Positions 19,601 through 29,890 of a stretch of 64,000 bases of DNA are shown piece after piece (position 1 is the first letter of the stretch; every line of letters begins with the position of its first letter). The DNA comes from Pyropia yezoensis. Taxonomy: Eukaryota > Rhodophyta > Bangiophyceae > Bangiales > Bangiaceae. The notes beneath the pieces are model-generated. The model was not told the DNA's origin, did not search any database, and was given only the letters and a program-made list of their open reading frames with translations. The stretch covers positions 13,265,420 through 13,329,419 of the forward strand of contig CM020620.1 in assembly GCA_009829735.1 (NCBI GenBank), in the 5' to 3' direction. The position numbers and the translations under genes are program-made.

Positions 19601-20690
19601 CCGGTCGTGCTGCGCGGCGTCACGCGAGGCAGCAGCGTGCATGTATGGCCGCCGCCCAGTCGTGGCCCGACACGGACGGCGCGAAGGCCCAAGGGCGGGA
19701 TGCTTGGTAGGCCCGGTGGCTCGGGTTGTGTGCTGTTGCTGCCATTGCCGCCGCTGCCACCGCCGCCGCTTCGTGCGTCCTGGCTGCGCGTGCGTGCGGG
19801 GCGCGCCGCCGTGCTCCCCCGAACTTCCCTATTTTTTCTTTCGTTTACGCTGGCGTCGTCGCCTGTGCTCTGGTGACTCAACCGGCGGCCTTGGCAGTGC
19901 AGCCGCCCCGTTGCGGCTTGTTTCTGGTGGGCAACGCGGCGCCATCCGTGGCGCTGGCGAAGGCTCTGCTCGTCTCCGCGCAGAGAGTTGCCATTGATAC
20001 GTGTGCTTGAAGAGAGAAAATACGAAAAGTGGGGCAGTCTGGTGCCGCAGCCCCAACAGGAGCCGTCGCGCCGTGGGCGGCCATGTTGCCACGGACAGCC
20101 ACAACAGCCAGAAATGAAGACGAGAGAACAAGCATCGTGCCCCGCCGATGAGACCCGAGAGACTACACACGAAAAGAAGTGAAAGGTAGAGAACGACATC
20201 AGTGGGGGAAGTGGACGGGTGCCCAGAGGCAAGCGAGCCTACCGGCTCCGAGATGGGAGGAAGGCAGCCCCGTTCAGTCACGTGAGCACGCAACCACGAG
20301 TCAAATCCACCGGCCCCCGACTCCATGCCTCAACACGGTGAAAAAAAAAAGAAAGAGAGACGCCAACCAAAGCGCATCGCGCCAAGCCACCAACGGCAAG
20401 CGAAGCGGGCGAGGAAATCTTACCGCAACGATGGCATGCCAGTGGACGCGCCTCCGACCACCGCCTGCCTCGCCACCGTCTCCTGGGGCAAGCACCCGCG
20501 GCGAGCGGCAGTCGACCGTCCACCGCCAGGTATGCAGCCGACGATAGGCCCAGCTCCGCCGTTGCTATCTGCACTGCCTTCTTGGCAGAAAGTGCGACCG
20601 ACGACGATCAGCAACGACAAAAGAACACGCACATCTGACCGCGTCGCGAGGGCGGAAGCTAGGGAAAGACCGCTTGGTCTACGCCCCAGA
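16621..20690. other. About 4 kb without a supported gene
   Basis: GC-rich sequence with many short overlapping frames and no convincing product. Visible items are an A18 run near 16670, a short tandem GATGGCGATAGGGT repeat (about 17843-17880), and a stretch at about 18,000-18,480 where plausible peptides (VVTVKVDLSDTLR, VQLWVSNADGGVG, VDNFFNLSDRVMTSDRPAS) occur in different plus-strand frames, as in a decayed or intron-split gene. The rest is compositionally biased intergenic DNA. Confidence 0.4.
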
Positions 20691-23600
20691 TCACCGCCCA
20701 CTTGAGCCGTCGCTCGACCCGCCTCGGCTGCCCAGGCCGCGGGAACGCCCGTGACGCGCGTCCGCCGCAGTGGAGCGGCGAAATGGCCAACACGGCCCGC
20801 CTCCACCGCTGCTGCTCCAGTGTGTTGGCAGGACCCCGCTAACATCGGGAGAAAGGCTGCAGCGGCGGAGCACGCGGCACCGACGCGACGTTCCGTCCCC
20901 GCGCGTGGATTCCCAACATCGCGGAATGCACCACTTGAGGAGCAGCCTGGCAGCCAGGCGTGGATCAGTGGCCCCATCGCTGAAAACGATGCGCAAACAG
21001 TGCCGGGCATCGCGGCCATTCAGATATCGCAAGTCCGCCCCACTCTTAAGGAGAAAGAGCACGATGCTCTTGTGGTTTTGATCCTCTTGATCAACATCAG
21101 CAGCAGCGTCCGCAGACCTCAAGGAGTCAGGGAGGCCTTCATTGCCAGCCTGAGCCTCACGCCACGGGCACAACGCCGAGCTCAGAGGTGTGTGCCCGTC
21201 CATGTTCTTGGCGTCGATGTCTTTGGCAATGCCTTGGAGTTCGAGCAGCTTCTCTACCATCTCCAAGCGTCCGTGCCGAGCAGCAACGTGCAGTGGCCGA
21301 TCCTTGTGCCAGTCTTCACTGTTCCAATCGTTCGTGAGGTGCGGGTGGTCGATCAAATGCACATGGCCGTGCTTGGCGGCAATGTTCACGAGAGAGCTCG
21401 CATCCGGCTGCCAGCTGGCACCGGTAGACGAGTCACCGTTCGTCGGCGCAGATGCCAACCGGGTGATCATCTGCGCGTAGCCAAGCACGGTCGCCAAACT
21501 GAGAAGCATACCGCAACAGTGCCTGCACAAAAATGCACCTTCAGAACAAGGTTCCAGAAGGAGACCCACCATGTCCTGCTGGCCAGTCAAAACCGCAAGA
21601 TGCAACGGCTTGCGGCACAGCCGGTCGCACATGTGCGCTCCCTCAAAGAACGACCCTACGGCAATGCACGAACAAGCTTTCACCAGCGACTTCGCCGATT
21701 CAAAATGCCGTCCAATCACCGCGTGACACAACGGGTTCATTCCACCAGTGTCCATAGCACCAATATCGGCACCGCCATCCAGAAGCGCCTGAATAACCTC
21801 GCCACTGCCCCCACGCGCGGCGACGTGCAGCGGGGTCCTCCCATCGTTGTTCACGTCGCCCACCTCAGCACCGCCGCCCAACAGCGCCTGAACGACCTCG
21901 ACACTGCCCCCAAGCACGGCGAGGTGCAGCGGGGTATTCCCATACTTGTCGACGACGCCCACCTCAGCACCGCCGCCCAACAGCGCCTGAACGACCTCGC
22001 CACTGCCCCCAAGCGCAGCGTCGTGCAGCGGGGTAATCCCAATCTTGTCGACGACGCCCACCTCAGCACCGCCGCCCAACAGCGCCTGAACGACCTCGCC
22101 ACTGTCCCCACGCGCGGCGAAGTGCAGCGGGGTCCTCCCATCGTCGTCGACGACGCCCACCTCAGCACCGCCGCCCAACAGCGCTTGAACGACCTCGCCA
22201 CTGCCCCCACGCGCGGCGTCGTGCAGCGGGGTATTCCCATACTTGTCGACGACGCCCACCTCAGCACCGCCGCCCAACAGCGCCTGAACGACCTCGCCAC
22301 TGCCCTCACGCGCGGCGTCGTGCAGCGGGGTATTCCTATACTTGTCGACGACGCCCACCTCAGCACCGCCGCCCAACAGCGCCTGAACGACCTCGCCACT
22401 GCCCCCACGCGCGGCGAGGTGCAGCGGGGTATTCCCATCGTTGTCGACGACGCCCACCTCAGCACCGCGGCCCAACAGCGCCTGAACGACCTCGCCACTG
22501 CCCCCACGCGCGGCGTCGTGCAGCGGGGTCCTCCCATCGTCGTCGACGACGCCCACCTCAGCACCACCGCCCAACAGCGCTTGAACGACCTCGCCACTGC
22601 CCTCACGCGCGGCGAGGTGCAGCGGGGCCCTCCCATACTTGTCGCCGACGCCCACCTCAGCACCGCCGCCCAACAGCGCTTGAACGACCTCGCCACTGCC
22701 CTCACGCGCGGCGTCGTGCAGCGGGGTATTCCCAATCTTGTCGACGACGCCCACCTCAGCATCGCCGCCCAACAGCGCTTGAACGACCTCGCCACTGCCC
22801 TTACACGCGGCGAGGTGCAGCGGGGTCCTCCCAAACTCGTCGACGACGCCCACCTCAGCACCGCCGCCCAACAGCGCTTGAACGACCTCGCAACTGCCCC
22901 CACTCGCGGCGTCGTGCAGCGGGGTATTCCCATACTTGCCGACGACGCCCACCTCAGCACCGCCGCCCAACAGCGCCTGAACGACCTCGACACTGCCCCC
23001 AAGCACGGCGAGGTGCAGCGGGGTATTCCCAAACATTTCGACGACGCCCACCTCAGCATCGCCGCCCAACAGCGCCTGAACGACCTCGACACTGCGCCAC
23101 ACAGCGTCGTGCAGCGGGGTATTCCCATCGTTGTCGACGACGCCCACCTCAGCACCGCGGCCCAACAGCGCCTGAACGACCTCGCCACTGCCCCCGAACA
23201 CGGCGTCGTGCAGCGGGGTCCTCCCATTGTTGTCGACGACGCCCACCTCAGCACCGCCGCCCAACAGCGCCTGAACGACCTCGACACTGCCCCCAAGCGC
23301 AGCGTTGTGCAGCGGGGTATTCCCATCGTTGTCGACGACGCCCACCTCAGCACCGCCGCCCAACAGCGCCTGAACGACCTCGACACTGTCCCCAAGCGCA
23401 GCGTTGTGCAGCGGGGTATTCCCATCGTTGTCGACGACGCCCACCTCAGCACCGCGGCCCAACAGCGCCTGAACGACCTCGCCACTGCCCCCACGCGCGG
23501 CGAGGTGCAGCGGGGTATTCCCATCGTTGTCGACGACGCCCACCTCAGCACCGCCGCCCAACAGCGCCTGAACGACCTCGCCACTGCCCCCGAACACGGC

Positions 23601-24578
23601 GTCGTGCAGCGGGGTCCTCCCATACTTGTCGACGACGCCCACCTCAGCACCGCCGCCCAACAGCGCCTGAACGACCTCGACACTGCCCCCAAGCACGGCG
23701 AGGTGCAGCGGGGTATTCCCATCGTTGTCGACGACGCCCACCTCAGCACCGCCGCCCAACAGCGCCTGAACGACCTCGACACTGCCCCCAAGCGCAGCGT
23801 TGTGCAGCGGGGTATTCCCATCGTTGTCGACGACGCCCACCTCAGCACCGCCGCCCAACAGCGCCTGAACGACCTCGCCACTGCCCCCGAACACGGCGTC
23901 GTGCAGCGGGGTCCTCCCATACTTGTCGACGACGCCCACCTCAGCACCGCCGCCCAACAGCGCCTGAACGACCTCGACACTGCCCCCAAGCGCAGCGTTG
24001 TGCAGCGGGGTATTCCCATCGTTGTCGACGACGCCCACCTCAGCACCGCCGCCCAACAGCGCCTGAACGACCTCGCCACTGCCCGCAAACACGGCGTCCT
24101 GCAGCGGGGTCCTCCCATCGTTGTTCACGTCGCCCACCTCAGCACCGCCGCCCAACAGCGCTTGAACGACCTCGCCACTGCCCCCACGCGCGGCGTCGTG
24201 CAGCGGGGTCCTCCCATACTTGTCGACGACGCCCACCTCAGCACCGCCGCCCAACAGCGCCTGAACGACCTCGACACTGCCCCCAAGCACGGCGAGGTGC
24301 AGCGGGGTATTCCCATCGTTGTCGACGACGCCCACCTCAGCACCGCGGCCCAACAGCGCCTGAACGACCTCGCCACTGCCCCCACGCGCGGCGAGGTGGA
24401 GCGGGGTCCTCTCGTCAGCATCGTGCGCGTTTATCTGAGCTCCCACGTCAATCAATGTCCTGACGAATTCGACGATTCCAGAAAGGGCTGCGATGTGCAG
24501 ATCGGTCGTCCTTACGCCATCCATGACAAGCGAGGTAGCTTCCACTGCTGCAGAGGTGGTGCCGGAAGGATTGAACAC
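20691..24578 (-). CDS. Ankyrin-repeat protein with 26 near-identical repeats
   Basis: A 1295-residue protein. After a short N-terminus and one ordinary ankyrin unit (TTDLHIAALSGIVEFVRTL) come 26 tandem 33-residue repeats (residues 58-914) of the type TPLHxAA-GGSGEVVQALLGGG followed by AEVGVVDxxG. One is a residue short. A transitional unit (GEVIQALLDGGADIGAMDTGG) and several divergent ankyrin units follow (KPLHLAVLTGQQDMVGLL and RPLHVAARHGRLEMVEKLL), then a Ser/Gly/Arg-rich tail. Ankyrin arrays are protein-binding scaffolds; partner and location cannot be told. There is no signal peptide or membrane segment. Near identity of the repeats means recent expansion or homogenisation, and copy number is likely to vary between strains. 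The first Met is taken as the start. The last 90 residues are low-complexity and might run past a splice site. Confidence 0.85.
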   Translation of the reverse strand: MFNPSGTTSAAVEATSLVMDGVRTTDLHIAALSGIVEFVRTLIDVGAQINAHDADERTPLHLAARGGSGEVVQALLGRGAEVGVVDNDGNTPLHLAVLGGSVEVVQALLGGGAEVGVVDKYGRTPLHDAARGGSGEVVQALLGGGAEVGDVNNDGRTPLQDAVFAGSGEVVQALLGGGAEVGVVDNDGNTPLHNAALGGSVEVVQALLGGGAEVGVVDKYGRTPLHDAVFGGSGEVVQALLGGGAEVGVVDNDGNTPLHNAALGGSVEVVQALLGGGAEVGVVDNDGNTPLHLAVLGGSVEVVQALLGGGAEVGVVDKYGRTPLHDAVFGGSGEVVQALLGGGAEVGVVDNDGNTPLHLAARGGSGEVVQALLGRGAEVGVVDNDGNTPLHNAALGDSVEVVQALLGGGAEVGVVDNDGNTPLHNAALGGSVEVVQALLGGGAEVGVVDNNGRTPLHDAVFGGSGEVVQALLGRGAEVGVVDNDGNTPLHDAVWRSVEVVQALLGGDAEVGVVEMFGNTPLHLAVLGGSVEVVQALLGGGAEVGVVGKYGNTPLHDAASGGSCEVVQALLGGGAEVGVVDEFGRTPLHLAACKGSGEVVQALLGGDAEVGVVDKIGNTPLHDAAREGSGEVVQALLGGGAEVGVGDKYGRAPLHLAAREGSGEVVQALLGGGAEVGVVDDDGRTPLHDAARGGSGEVVQALLGRGAEVGVVDNDGNTPLHLAARGGSGEVVQALLGGGAEVGVVDKYRNTPLHDAAREGSGEVVQALLGGGAEVGVVDKYGNTPLHDAARGGSGEVVQALLGGGAEVGVVDDDGRTPLHFAARGDSGEVVQALLGGGAEVGVVDKIGITPLHDAALGGSGEVVQALLGGGAEVGVVDKYGNTPLHLAVLGGSVEVVQALLGGGAEVGDVNNDGRTPLHVAARGGSGEVIQALLDGGADIGAMDTGGMNPLCHAVIGRHFESAKSLVKACSCIAVGSFFEGAHMCDRLCRKPLHLAVLTGQQDMVGLLLEPCSEGAFLCRHCCGMLLSLATVLGYAQMITRLASAPTNGDSSTGASWQPDASSLVNIAAKHGHVHLIDHPHLTNDWNSEDWHKDRPLHVAARHGRLEMVEKLLELQGIAKDIDAKNMDGHTPLSSALCPWREAQAGNEGLPDSLRSADAAADVDQEDQNHKSIVLFLLKSGADLRYLNGRDARHCLRIVFSDGATDPRLAARLLLKWCIPRCWESTRGDGTSRRCRVLRRCSLSPDVSGVLPTHWSSSGGGGPCWPFRRSTAADARHGRSRGLGSRGGSSDGSSGR
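21837..24407. repeat. 99-bp tandem repeat array (ankyrin units)
   Basis: Twenty-six units of 99 bp (one of 96) with very high identity. Variation is concentrated at a few codons: L/D/N after TPLH, G/V after GS, and the DNDGN/DKYGR loop. The array lacks stop codons in at least three frames, which creates long spurious opposite-strand and shifted frames. Confidence 0.95.
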
Positions 24579-24902
24579 ACAGTATCAGCAGGCGCGGCGC
24601 TGAGGCCTCGTGTAGCAGAGACCGGGGGAAAGTGGAACTCTGGCGCCCCGGCAGAAGCCAGCACACGGGTGGCACAGAGCGGAGCGGTGGTAGAGGGGAC
24701 GCGAGGGAAAGTACAGCGGAGCGCGGAAGACGTCAATCCGCCACGAGGATCGCCAACGGGCTTGCCGCTCCGAGGCCAGCAGGGTGTGCTACAACGAATG
24801 TGGCCTTCGCGCCCTCAAACATTTACTCAAGAGTGTCAAGGACGCGACCATCATGGGCCAAGCGGGGATTACAGACGCAGCCGGCGGTGGGCCATTATTG
24901 CT

Positions 24903-25085
24903 AGAAAGAGAAGGAGCCCACAGCAGCCGTCGACATGGGACATTACAAGGCGGCGGACCCAGCCACTTGCCGCCACTGTAACGCGCGCATCCGGTCCATG
25001 ACCAACAACCGGCACTTGGACAACTGTCCGCCAAAATCCAGAGGCGTATTGTGGTGTCTTTCTCCCTCTTGCGTTGTTACCACGT
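24903..25085 (+). pseudogene. BED/C2H2-type zinc-finger fragment
   Basis: A short plus-strand frame of about 60 residues containing ATCRHCNARIRSMTNNRHLD followed by NC. The spacing is C-x2-C-x11-H-x3-C, typical of BED fingers of hAT-type transposases and related chromatin proteins. No catalytic domain follows. A possible 35-nt intron (GTAGGT...TACAG) lies directly after but leads to a stop. Probably the remnant of a DNA transposon or of a zinc-finger exon. Confidence 0.35.
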
Positions 25086-27398
25086 AGGTGTGGGTTTCAA
25101 TGCTACTATCACTTACAGTTGAGCTTCGAAGACATAAAAACCATACTCAAGCAAGCCTATTTGGGGTCACATACCGGGGGGGTGTCAATGTGTGATCTCC
25201 TAGTCGATGTAGATATCTCAGCTATCATCGGCGGCTGCGGCGGCTGCGTCGGCTGCGGCGGCTGCGGCGGCCGGGGTGCTGGGGAAGGTGGGCGCTGCTG
25301 CCGTCCCCTCCGGCTGGCCACCCTTGGCGCACCCTTCGTGACTCGGCGCCCACCGTGACGAGGGCAGTGGCACCACCGCCTGCGCAGCCTCCGCTCAAAA
25401 CGACGGCCGCTGCGGCGGCGGGCTTGCGTAAAAAAATGAGTCAGACTGTGAAGGACGGGGCCGACGGTGGGCTAGCTGTCCATACATAGTATGTGCAAAC
25501 GCATGAAGTCCCGCCACGCAGTGTGTGTGCTTGCGAGCATGGTGCTCCTCCCGAGGCAATTCAAGTGTCTAGAGAGGTCCAAAGATGACTCGCCCGTCCT
25601 TGGGTCCTAGGGCCATATCCTTAGCTACTCCCCAGGGCCCCCGACTAAACAAGGCTCTCGGGCGGCGCCCGCCCCTAGCGGGCAGGTGCCGCCTGCACCA
25701 CCATCAGGGGTGCCGTCCGCGGGGGCCCTATCTCATTTGTCGCCCCCTCACACTGTTATGGCAGGCCGTGTCCACGTTGCCTGCCGAGCCCCTTCCATTA
25801 CAAATGGCACTCACTGGCTTACCGCCGCACAAGGCGCCTTTATACGATTACCACCGCACCTCTGCCACCCGCTGCACTAGGGTGGACGCGGCGGTGTCAA
25901 CAGCTTCTGTGCAGCTGGCTAGCAACTCTCGCCACACACCCCAGCCGTGGGTGACACTACGGAGAAGGGGATGCAAACGCTGGCGGCCCCCGTCCTGCCC
26001 AGAGGATGGCATGCTCATGCTTGGGGCAGGGATTGGCACAGGGGCGGCGCTTAGTACTTGCTGCCATCCCCTTGCCACGGATGTACCACCGTTCCGCAAC
26101 AGCGGTGGCCACCCGAGAAGCGGGATGCAACGTGGTGTCTCCCAACCGTCGCTGTTAGCCTTCACCTGCAGCCGACAGAGGTGGCAGTGCAACTCCAGGT
26201 CGGGTTTGACGCTCGTAGCCGCAAGCGGAAGATGCTTTGGGTTGATCGTCGCGAGTGCCGCCTCCCTTCTTGTGAGGCGACGTAGCCAGCACCAACGCCG
26301 CCTTACAGCCGCCGAAAGCGTGGGGAGCGGCTGGGGTAGCCAGGCGTCGCGGCGGTCACAACCGTGCAGAAAGACCGCCACAGAAGCTGGGGCGCCCTTC
26401 GCTCCTCTCCTTCTTTGTCCGCCCCGTCGTCGCCCACTGCTTCGTCACATGGCATTACAGATGCGTTGTTTATCCATCAGCGGTGGAGCATTGCGTGTGT
26501 CCCTTCCCCACCCCAACACCTGCGGCTGATCGGTGGGAGAAGTCATCGCTCCAGACAACCCAGACCGGCGCGGAGTTTCCTGCACACACCGGGGGCCCAG
26601 TCGACGCACGAGCTTGCGCTTCGTCTCTAATCAAACGACCTATCGTGGTCCCTGCGAGCGGGACGCCCTTTCAACACACATATTACGGCAGTATGGGGCT
26701 GGACGCGGCCGAGCGCTTCCTTTTGTTGCCCGCCACCGCGAGAACGTTGGAAAAGATTGTTCTGGAGATGAGGTTCCCTCCGCCCGCGCAGCTCACTCGC
26801 AGAAAAAAAACAGTGGAACGCCCAGCTCCGAATGGCATTGAATCCCGACCTAGAAGAGCGCACTCCTGCTGCCGGCGCGCCTGCTATTCATGTGCCTTGT
26901 CCCTTTCATCCCTTCCGCCGGCGAAGGCCCTCAGCAACATTAGGGCGGCTGCCACGAGCGGAAACTCGCCACAGAGCGTTGGACAGAGGCAGTGAGCCTC
27001 AGCATCCCTGCTGTCGCCAGCGGGTGCTTCCCGCCTCGCCGTCGCTCCGTAAAGGTCATGCGCGGACTTGGGCGGCAGTGGCTACAGCCACGTGCTTGGA
27101 TACGGCTGAAATGTCATCTTCGCCTCCACCGCCGGCCACCACTGCCCTCCGGCATAGACGCAGAACTGCGCAGGCGATTGTCGTCGTCGCTGAGCGGCAA
27201 GTGGCACGGGAGACCGCTGTCGTCGACCGCTGTGCTGCGAAGCCCGCAGCCAAGATTGGGGGAGTTTGAGCGCATTTCAAAAGCCTCGAAAGAAGGTAGG
27301 GCTTTTGTCCCAACCCCCCAACCATAATATTTAAAAGTAAAATTATTTCGTTATGTTTTGTGGGAGGGACCACCAAGTTCCATCCCTTGCGGGGCCGA

Positions 27399-27950
27399 CG
27401 GCAATAGGCGTGTGTCTTCTGCCTTATCCGGTCGATATGCCGTGTCCAGCCGCACAGTATGTGCTGTACTGTATGTCCTGTGCGTGCGTACGTGTATGCG
27501 CGCTGGTGGGGCTTGCGCGGAGGAGGTTGCGCCAGCACACACTCGCGTCCCAAGCGGCTCGGCTGGCCAGCAGGAAGGTCCAGTTCGTATCATACATCAG
27601 TGATGATACTCCAGAAGGAAAATCGCACAGATTTGTGCTGTTCGGCGCTGCGCTGTGGAAAAGGGCCAGCACACATCCTACCCGCTTGTCTGGCCGCGTC
27701 GGCAACGGGCGTGTGTCTTCTGCCTTATCCGGTCGATGTGCCGCCGTTCCGTGTCCGGCCGCACAGTACGTACTGTACTGTCCGTACTGTACGTGCGTAT
27801 GTACATGCATGCGCGCTGGTGGGGCTTGCGCGGAGGAGGTTGCGCCAGCACACACTTGTCAAGCGGCCCGGTTGGCCAGCAGGAGGGTCCAGTTCGTATT
27901 TTATTCCCGGATCTGACTGCTATTTCCGCTGAGGATACTCCCCTAGGAAG
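27399..27950. repeat. Duplicated block of about 0.3 kb upstream of the membrane-protein gene
   Basis: Copies at about 27,399-27,615 and 27,700-27,950 share TGTGTCTTCTGCCTTATCCG, CGCGCTGGTGGGGCTTGCGC, GAGGAGGTTGCGCCAGCACA and GGTCCAGTTCGTAT at an offset of 301-309 bases. The copies differ by substitutions and small indels. The right copy ends about 230 bases before the gene start, so the duplication may include promoter sequence. Confidence 0.8.
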
Positions 27951-28183
27951 GGGCATCCGCCCTGCGTCTCCTAGGTACGCCTTTGCAGCACGTGTACGAC
28001 GACGCCGTCGGGAAGTTATACCTCCCGCTGTGCATAGCACCTGCTTGGAGATTCAGGTTGCTGAGACGCGGCGGCGGTGCCGAGTTGCAACAGCGGCCTG
28101 CTTTGCAGATTTGGCCCTCGGAGAGAGGCGGTCACCCTGCCTGGCTCCTCTGGCTCCCAACGCCCCATCAACGTCGGCGTGCA

Positions 28184-29890
28184 ATGGCGGCTGTCGCTGA
28201 CCCGACTGACGACCCCTTGCTGGAGCCATGGGATGTTTTCGACTTTGGTGCGTTCGAAACCACTGCCTTTGTAACGGCTGTGCTGGTCGGGGCCTACTCC
28301 TTCATTGCCGACCCTACTGGGCAGCAAGACTCTGGGGACGTCTCGGAAATCCGCATCTTTCGACAATGGAGGCTCGGCGTACTGCTCGTTGGCGCCGACG
28401 TGCTGTTCAAGGTGGGCGTGCTAATTCTCCAAATCAACAATGCCAGGCGAGTGCGGGTGGTGGCCTGGACGCTGTTGCTGATGGCTGTGCCGTGGGCCCC
28501 TTTCTTCAACAAGGTTGTTAAGAGTGTGTGGGCGACTCGCTCGGTGATGAGCCTGATGCGGGAGCGCGTTGCCCGCAACGAGCTTTCGGCCGTGATGCGT
28601 GACTATCTGATGCTGGGCAACAATTGCCTCACGACTACCAGGGTGGCCAACGAGGTTTTGGGTCTTGAGTTCGAGCTGCCGGTCAAGTCACTCAAGGACG
28701 TATTGCAGAAAAAATTAGACCGCATCAAAGCCGAGCGGTACCGCACAGGTGACGCGGAAGAGGAGGAGCGCCACAAGCATGAGGACGAGGCCACGAAAGT
28801 TGTCCATCTCGCCTTTGTGGAGGCCGTGGAGACGATGGTGCACAAATCCGCATGGTTGCCAACACGCCGGGAACTTCGCCGAGGCCCCCACCCTACTGTC
28901 CGCCGCTGGTTCAAGTTGCCCCAGTCGTCGCGTCGGCGTAACTGGTGGCGTAGATTGCGGCGTCTGGACTGGTGGAGGATCGCCTGGACGGTCACCACTG
29001 TGAAATGCCTTGTGGACCCCTTTCCGGCGGGCCTGCTGGAGGATGGTAAGGAGGCCTCTGGCGAGGAGCGGGGCCGTCCTGGTTCGTTTCCGCGTGTGGG
29101 CGTCGAACGCTCCTACATCTTGGACACCATCGACGACTGCAACGGTGGCGGCACGTTGTCGCAAGTCCGCAGCTCGCGTTCGCTCCCCGAGACACTGTGC
29201 AACCGATGCACGCTGGCGGTTCGGGGCGCTGTAGAGACGTTCCTCGAGTCTTCCTCCCGCGCTCACGCCGACGTGTGCGCCAGCGAGTGGCTGGACAAGT
29301 TTGACATTGACTGGCGCGGCGGTATGGAGGTCATTCTGGATGTCTTATGGGAGACGGCCTTCGTGGATTACCATGCGCTCCGCGTCGAGCCGCTCCGCGT
29401 GGAAACGAGCGTGAAGGCGCGCACCGGCTTTTGGGGCATCGAGCAGCAGCCGCTGTCTCCCCCCCCCCCCATTGTTACGACCCAGAAGCTACTTGTCTTT
29501 TTGTTTCTGGTGGCGCGTTCCGTTTTGGGCTACTGTCCCCACCTGGACCCTGTGCGCGATCGCGTCAAGGAGCGCTTGCACACGCAAGCGTGGTGGGACG
29601 ACTATTGGACCACTTTGCTGGATGAATTTCCTCAGTCGGAAAGCCTCACGCTATCAAGTGCTGCCAAGGTCAAGACGAAGGTCCTGCAAGAGAGGACGGC
29701 GGAAGAGCTCAACTTCCTACTGAAGCAGATGGAGTCGTGCCCACCGGCAGTCCACCTGGAGGGCAAGGGCCACCATGACAAAGTCGTTCACGTGGGCGGC
29801 TTGTGTGGATTCGACCGTTGCTTCTTGAGTGAGCAAGCGCATTTGGTGGTCACTCGGGTGACACGAACTGAGTCGGAGGGGAGGCGATAG
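28184..29890 (+). CDS. Hypothetical multi-pass membrane protein
   Basis: A 568-residue product. The frame is open further upstream to 27983, but the ATG at 28184 (context GCAATGG) begins a protein-like sequence (MAAVADPTDDPLLEPWDVFD), while the upstream part is Arg-rich and overlaps intergenic-type DNA. Three hydrophobic segments lie at about residues 26-42, 64-84 (LGVLLVGADVLFKVGVLILQ) and 92-108 (VAWTLLLMAVPWAPFF). A fourth, weaker one is near 434-448 (LLVFLFLVARSVLGY). A charged cytosol-like region (about 140-260, with DAEEEERHKHEDE) and Trp/Arg clusters (RRRNWWRRLRRLDWWR) follow the first three. No known domain is recognised. Codon use and length support a real host gene; the function is unknown. 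Confidence 0.7.
   Translation: MAAVADPTDDPLLEPWDVFDFGAFETTAFVTAVLVGAYSFIADPTGQQDSGDVSEIRIFRQWRLGVLLVGADVLFKVGVLILQINNARRVRVVAWTLLLMAVPWAPFFNKVVKSVWATRSVMSLMRERVARNELSAVMRDYLMLGNNCLTTTRVANEVLGLEFELPVKSLKDVLQKKLDRIKAERYRTGDAEEEERHKHEDEATKVVHLAFVEAVETMVHKSAWLPTRRELRRGPHPTVRRWFKLPQSSRRRNWWRRLRRLDWWRIAWTVTTVKCLVDPFPAGLLEDGKEASGEERGRPGSFPRVGVERSYILDTIDDCNGGGTLSQVRSSRSLPETLCNRCTLAVRGAVETFLESSSRAHADVCASEWLDKFDIDWRGGMEVILDVLWETAFVDYHALRVEPLRVETSVKARTGFWGIEQQPLSPPPPIVTTQKLLVFLFLVARSVLGYCPHLDPVRDRVKERLHTQAWWDDYWTTLLDEFPQSESLTLSSAAKVKTKVLQERTAEELNFLLKQMESCPPAVHLEGKGHHDKVVHVGGLCGFDRCFLSEQAHLVVTRVTRTESEGRR

Larger units (their letters stand above)
24579..28183. other. Mostly noncoding interval between the ankyrin and membrane-protein genes
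   Basis: It contains the zinc-finger shred at 24903-25085, a (GGCGGCTGC)n-like tract at about 25,229-25,271, an AT-rich island (about 27,320-27,360) and a duplicated block at 27,399-27,950. Frames at 25,585-26,529 (plus) and 25,848-26,381 (minus) overlap each other. Neither shows a domain, so I call no gene there. Confidence 0.4.

Noticed and set aside
21851-24118. A third long frame through the ankyrin array (CWAAVLRWASSTTMG repeats)
   Set aside because: Shifted-frame shadow of the repeat; no ankyrin or other consensus.
21837-24407. CRISPR-like regular repeat array
   Set aside because: 99-bp units encode ankyrin repeats without spacers, and the genome is eukaryotic.
20751-25001. A 1416-residue open frame opposite the ankyrin gene (VVDDAHLSTAAQQRLNDLAT repeats)
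   Set aside because: It is the antisense reading of the same 99-bp repeats. Ankyrin consensus residues are conserved in the minus frame, and the ends of the plus frame have no domain.
25083-25117. A 35-nt intron GTAGGT...TACAG after the zinc-finger fragment
   Set aside because: The removal leads directly to a stop codon, and no continuing domain is found.
25585-26529. A 314-residue plus frame and an overlapping 177-residue minus frame
   Set aside because: Neither shows a domain or membrane/signal pattern, and the two conflict. Kept as noncoding for lack of support.
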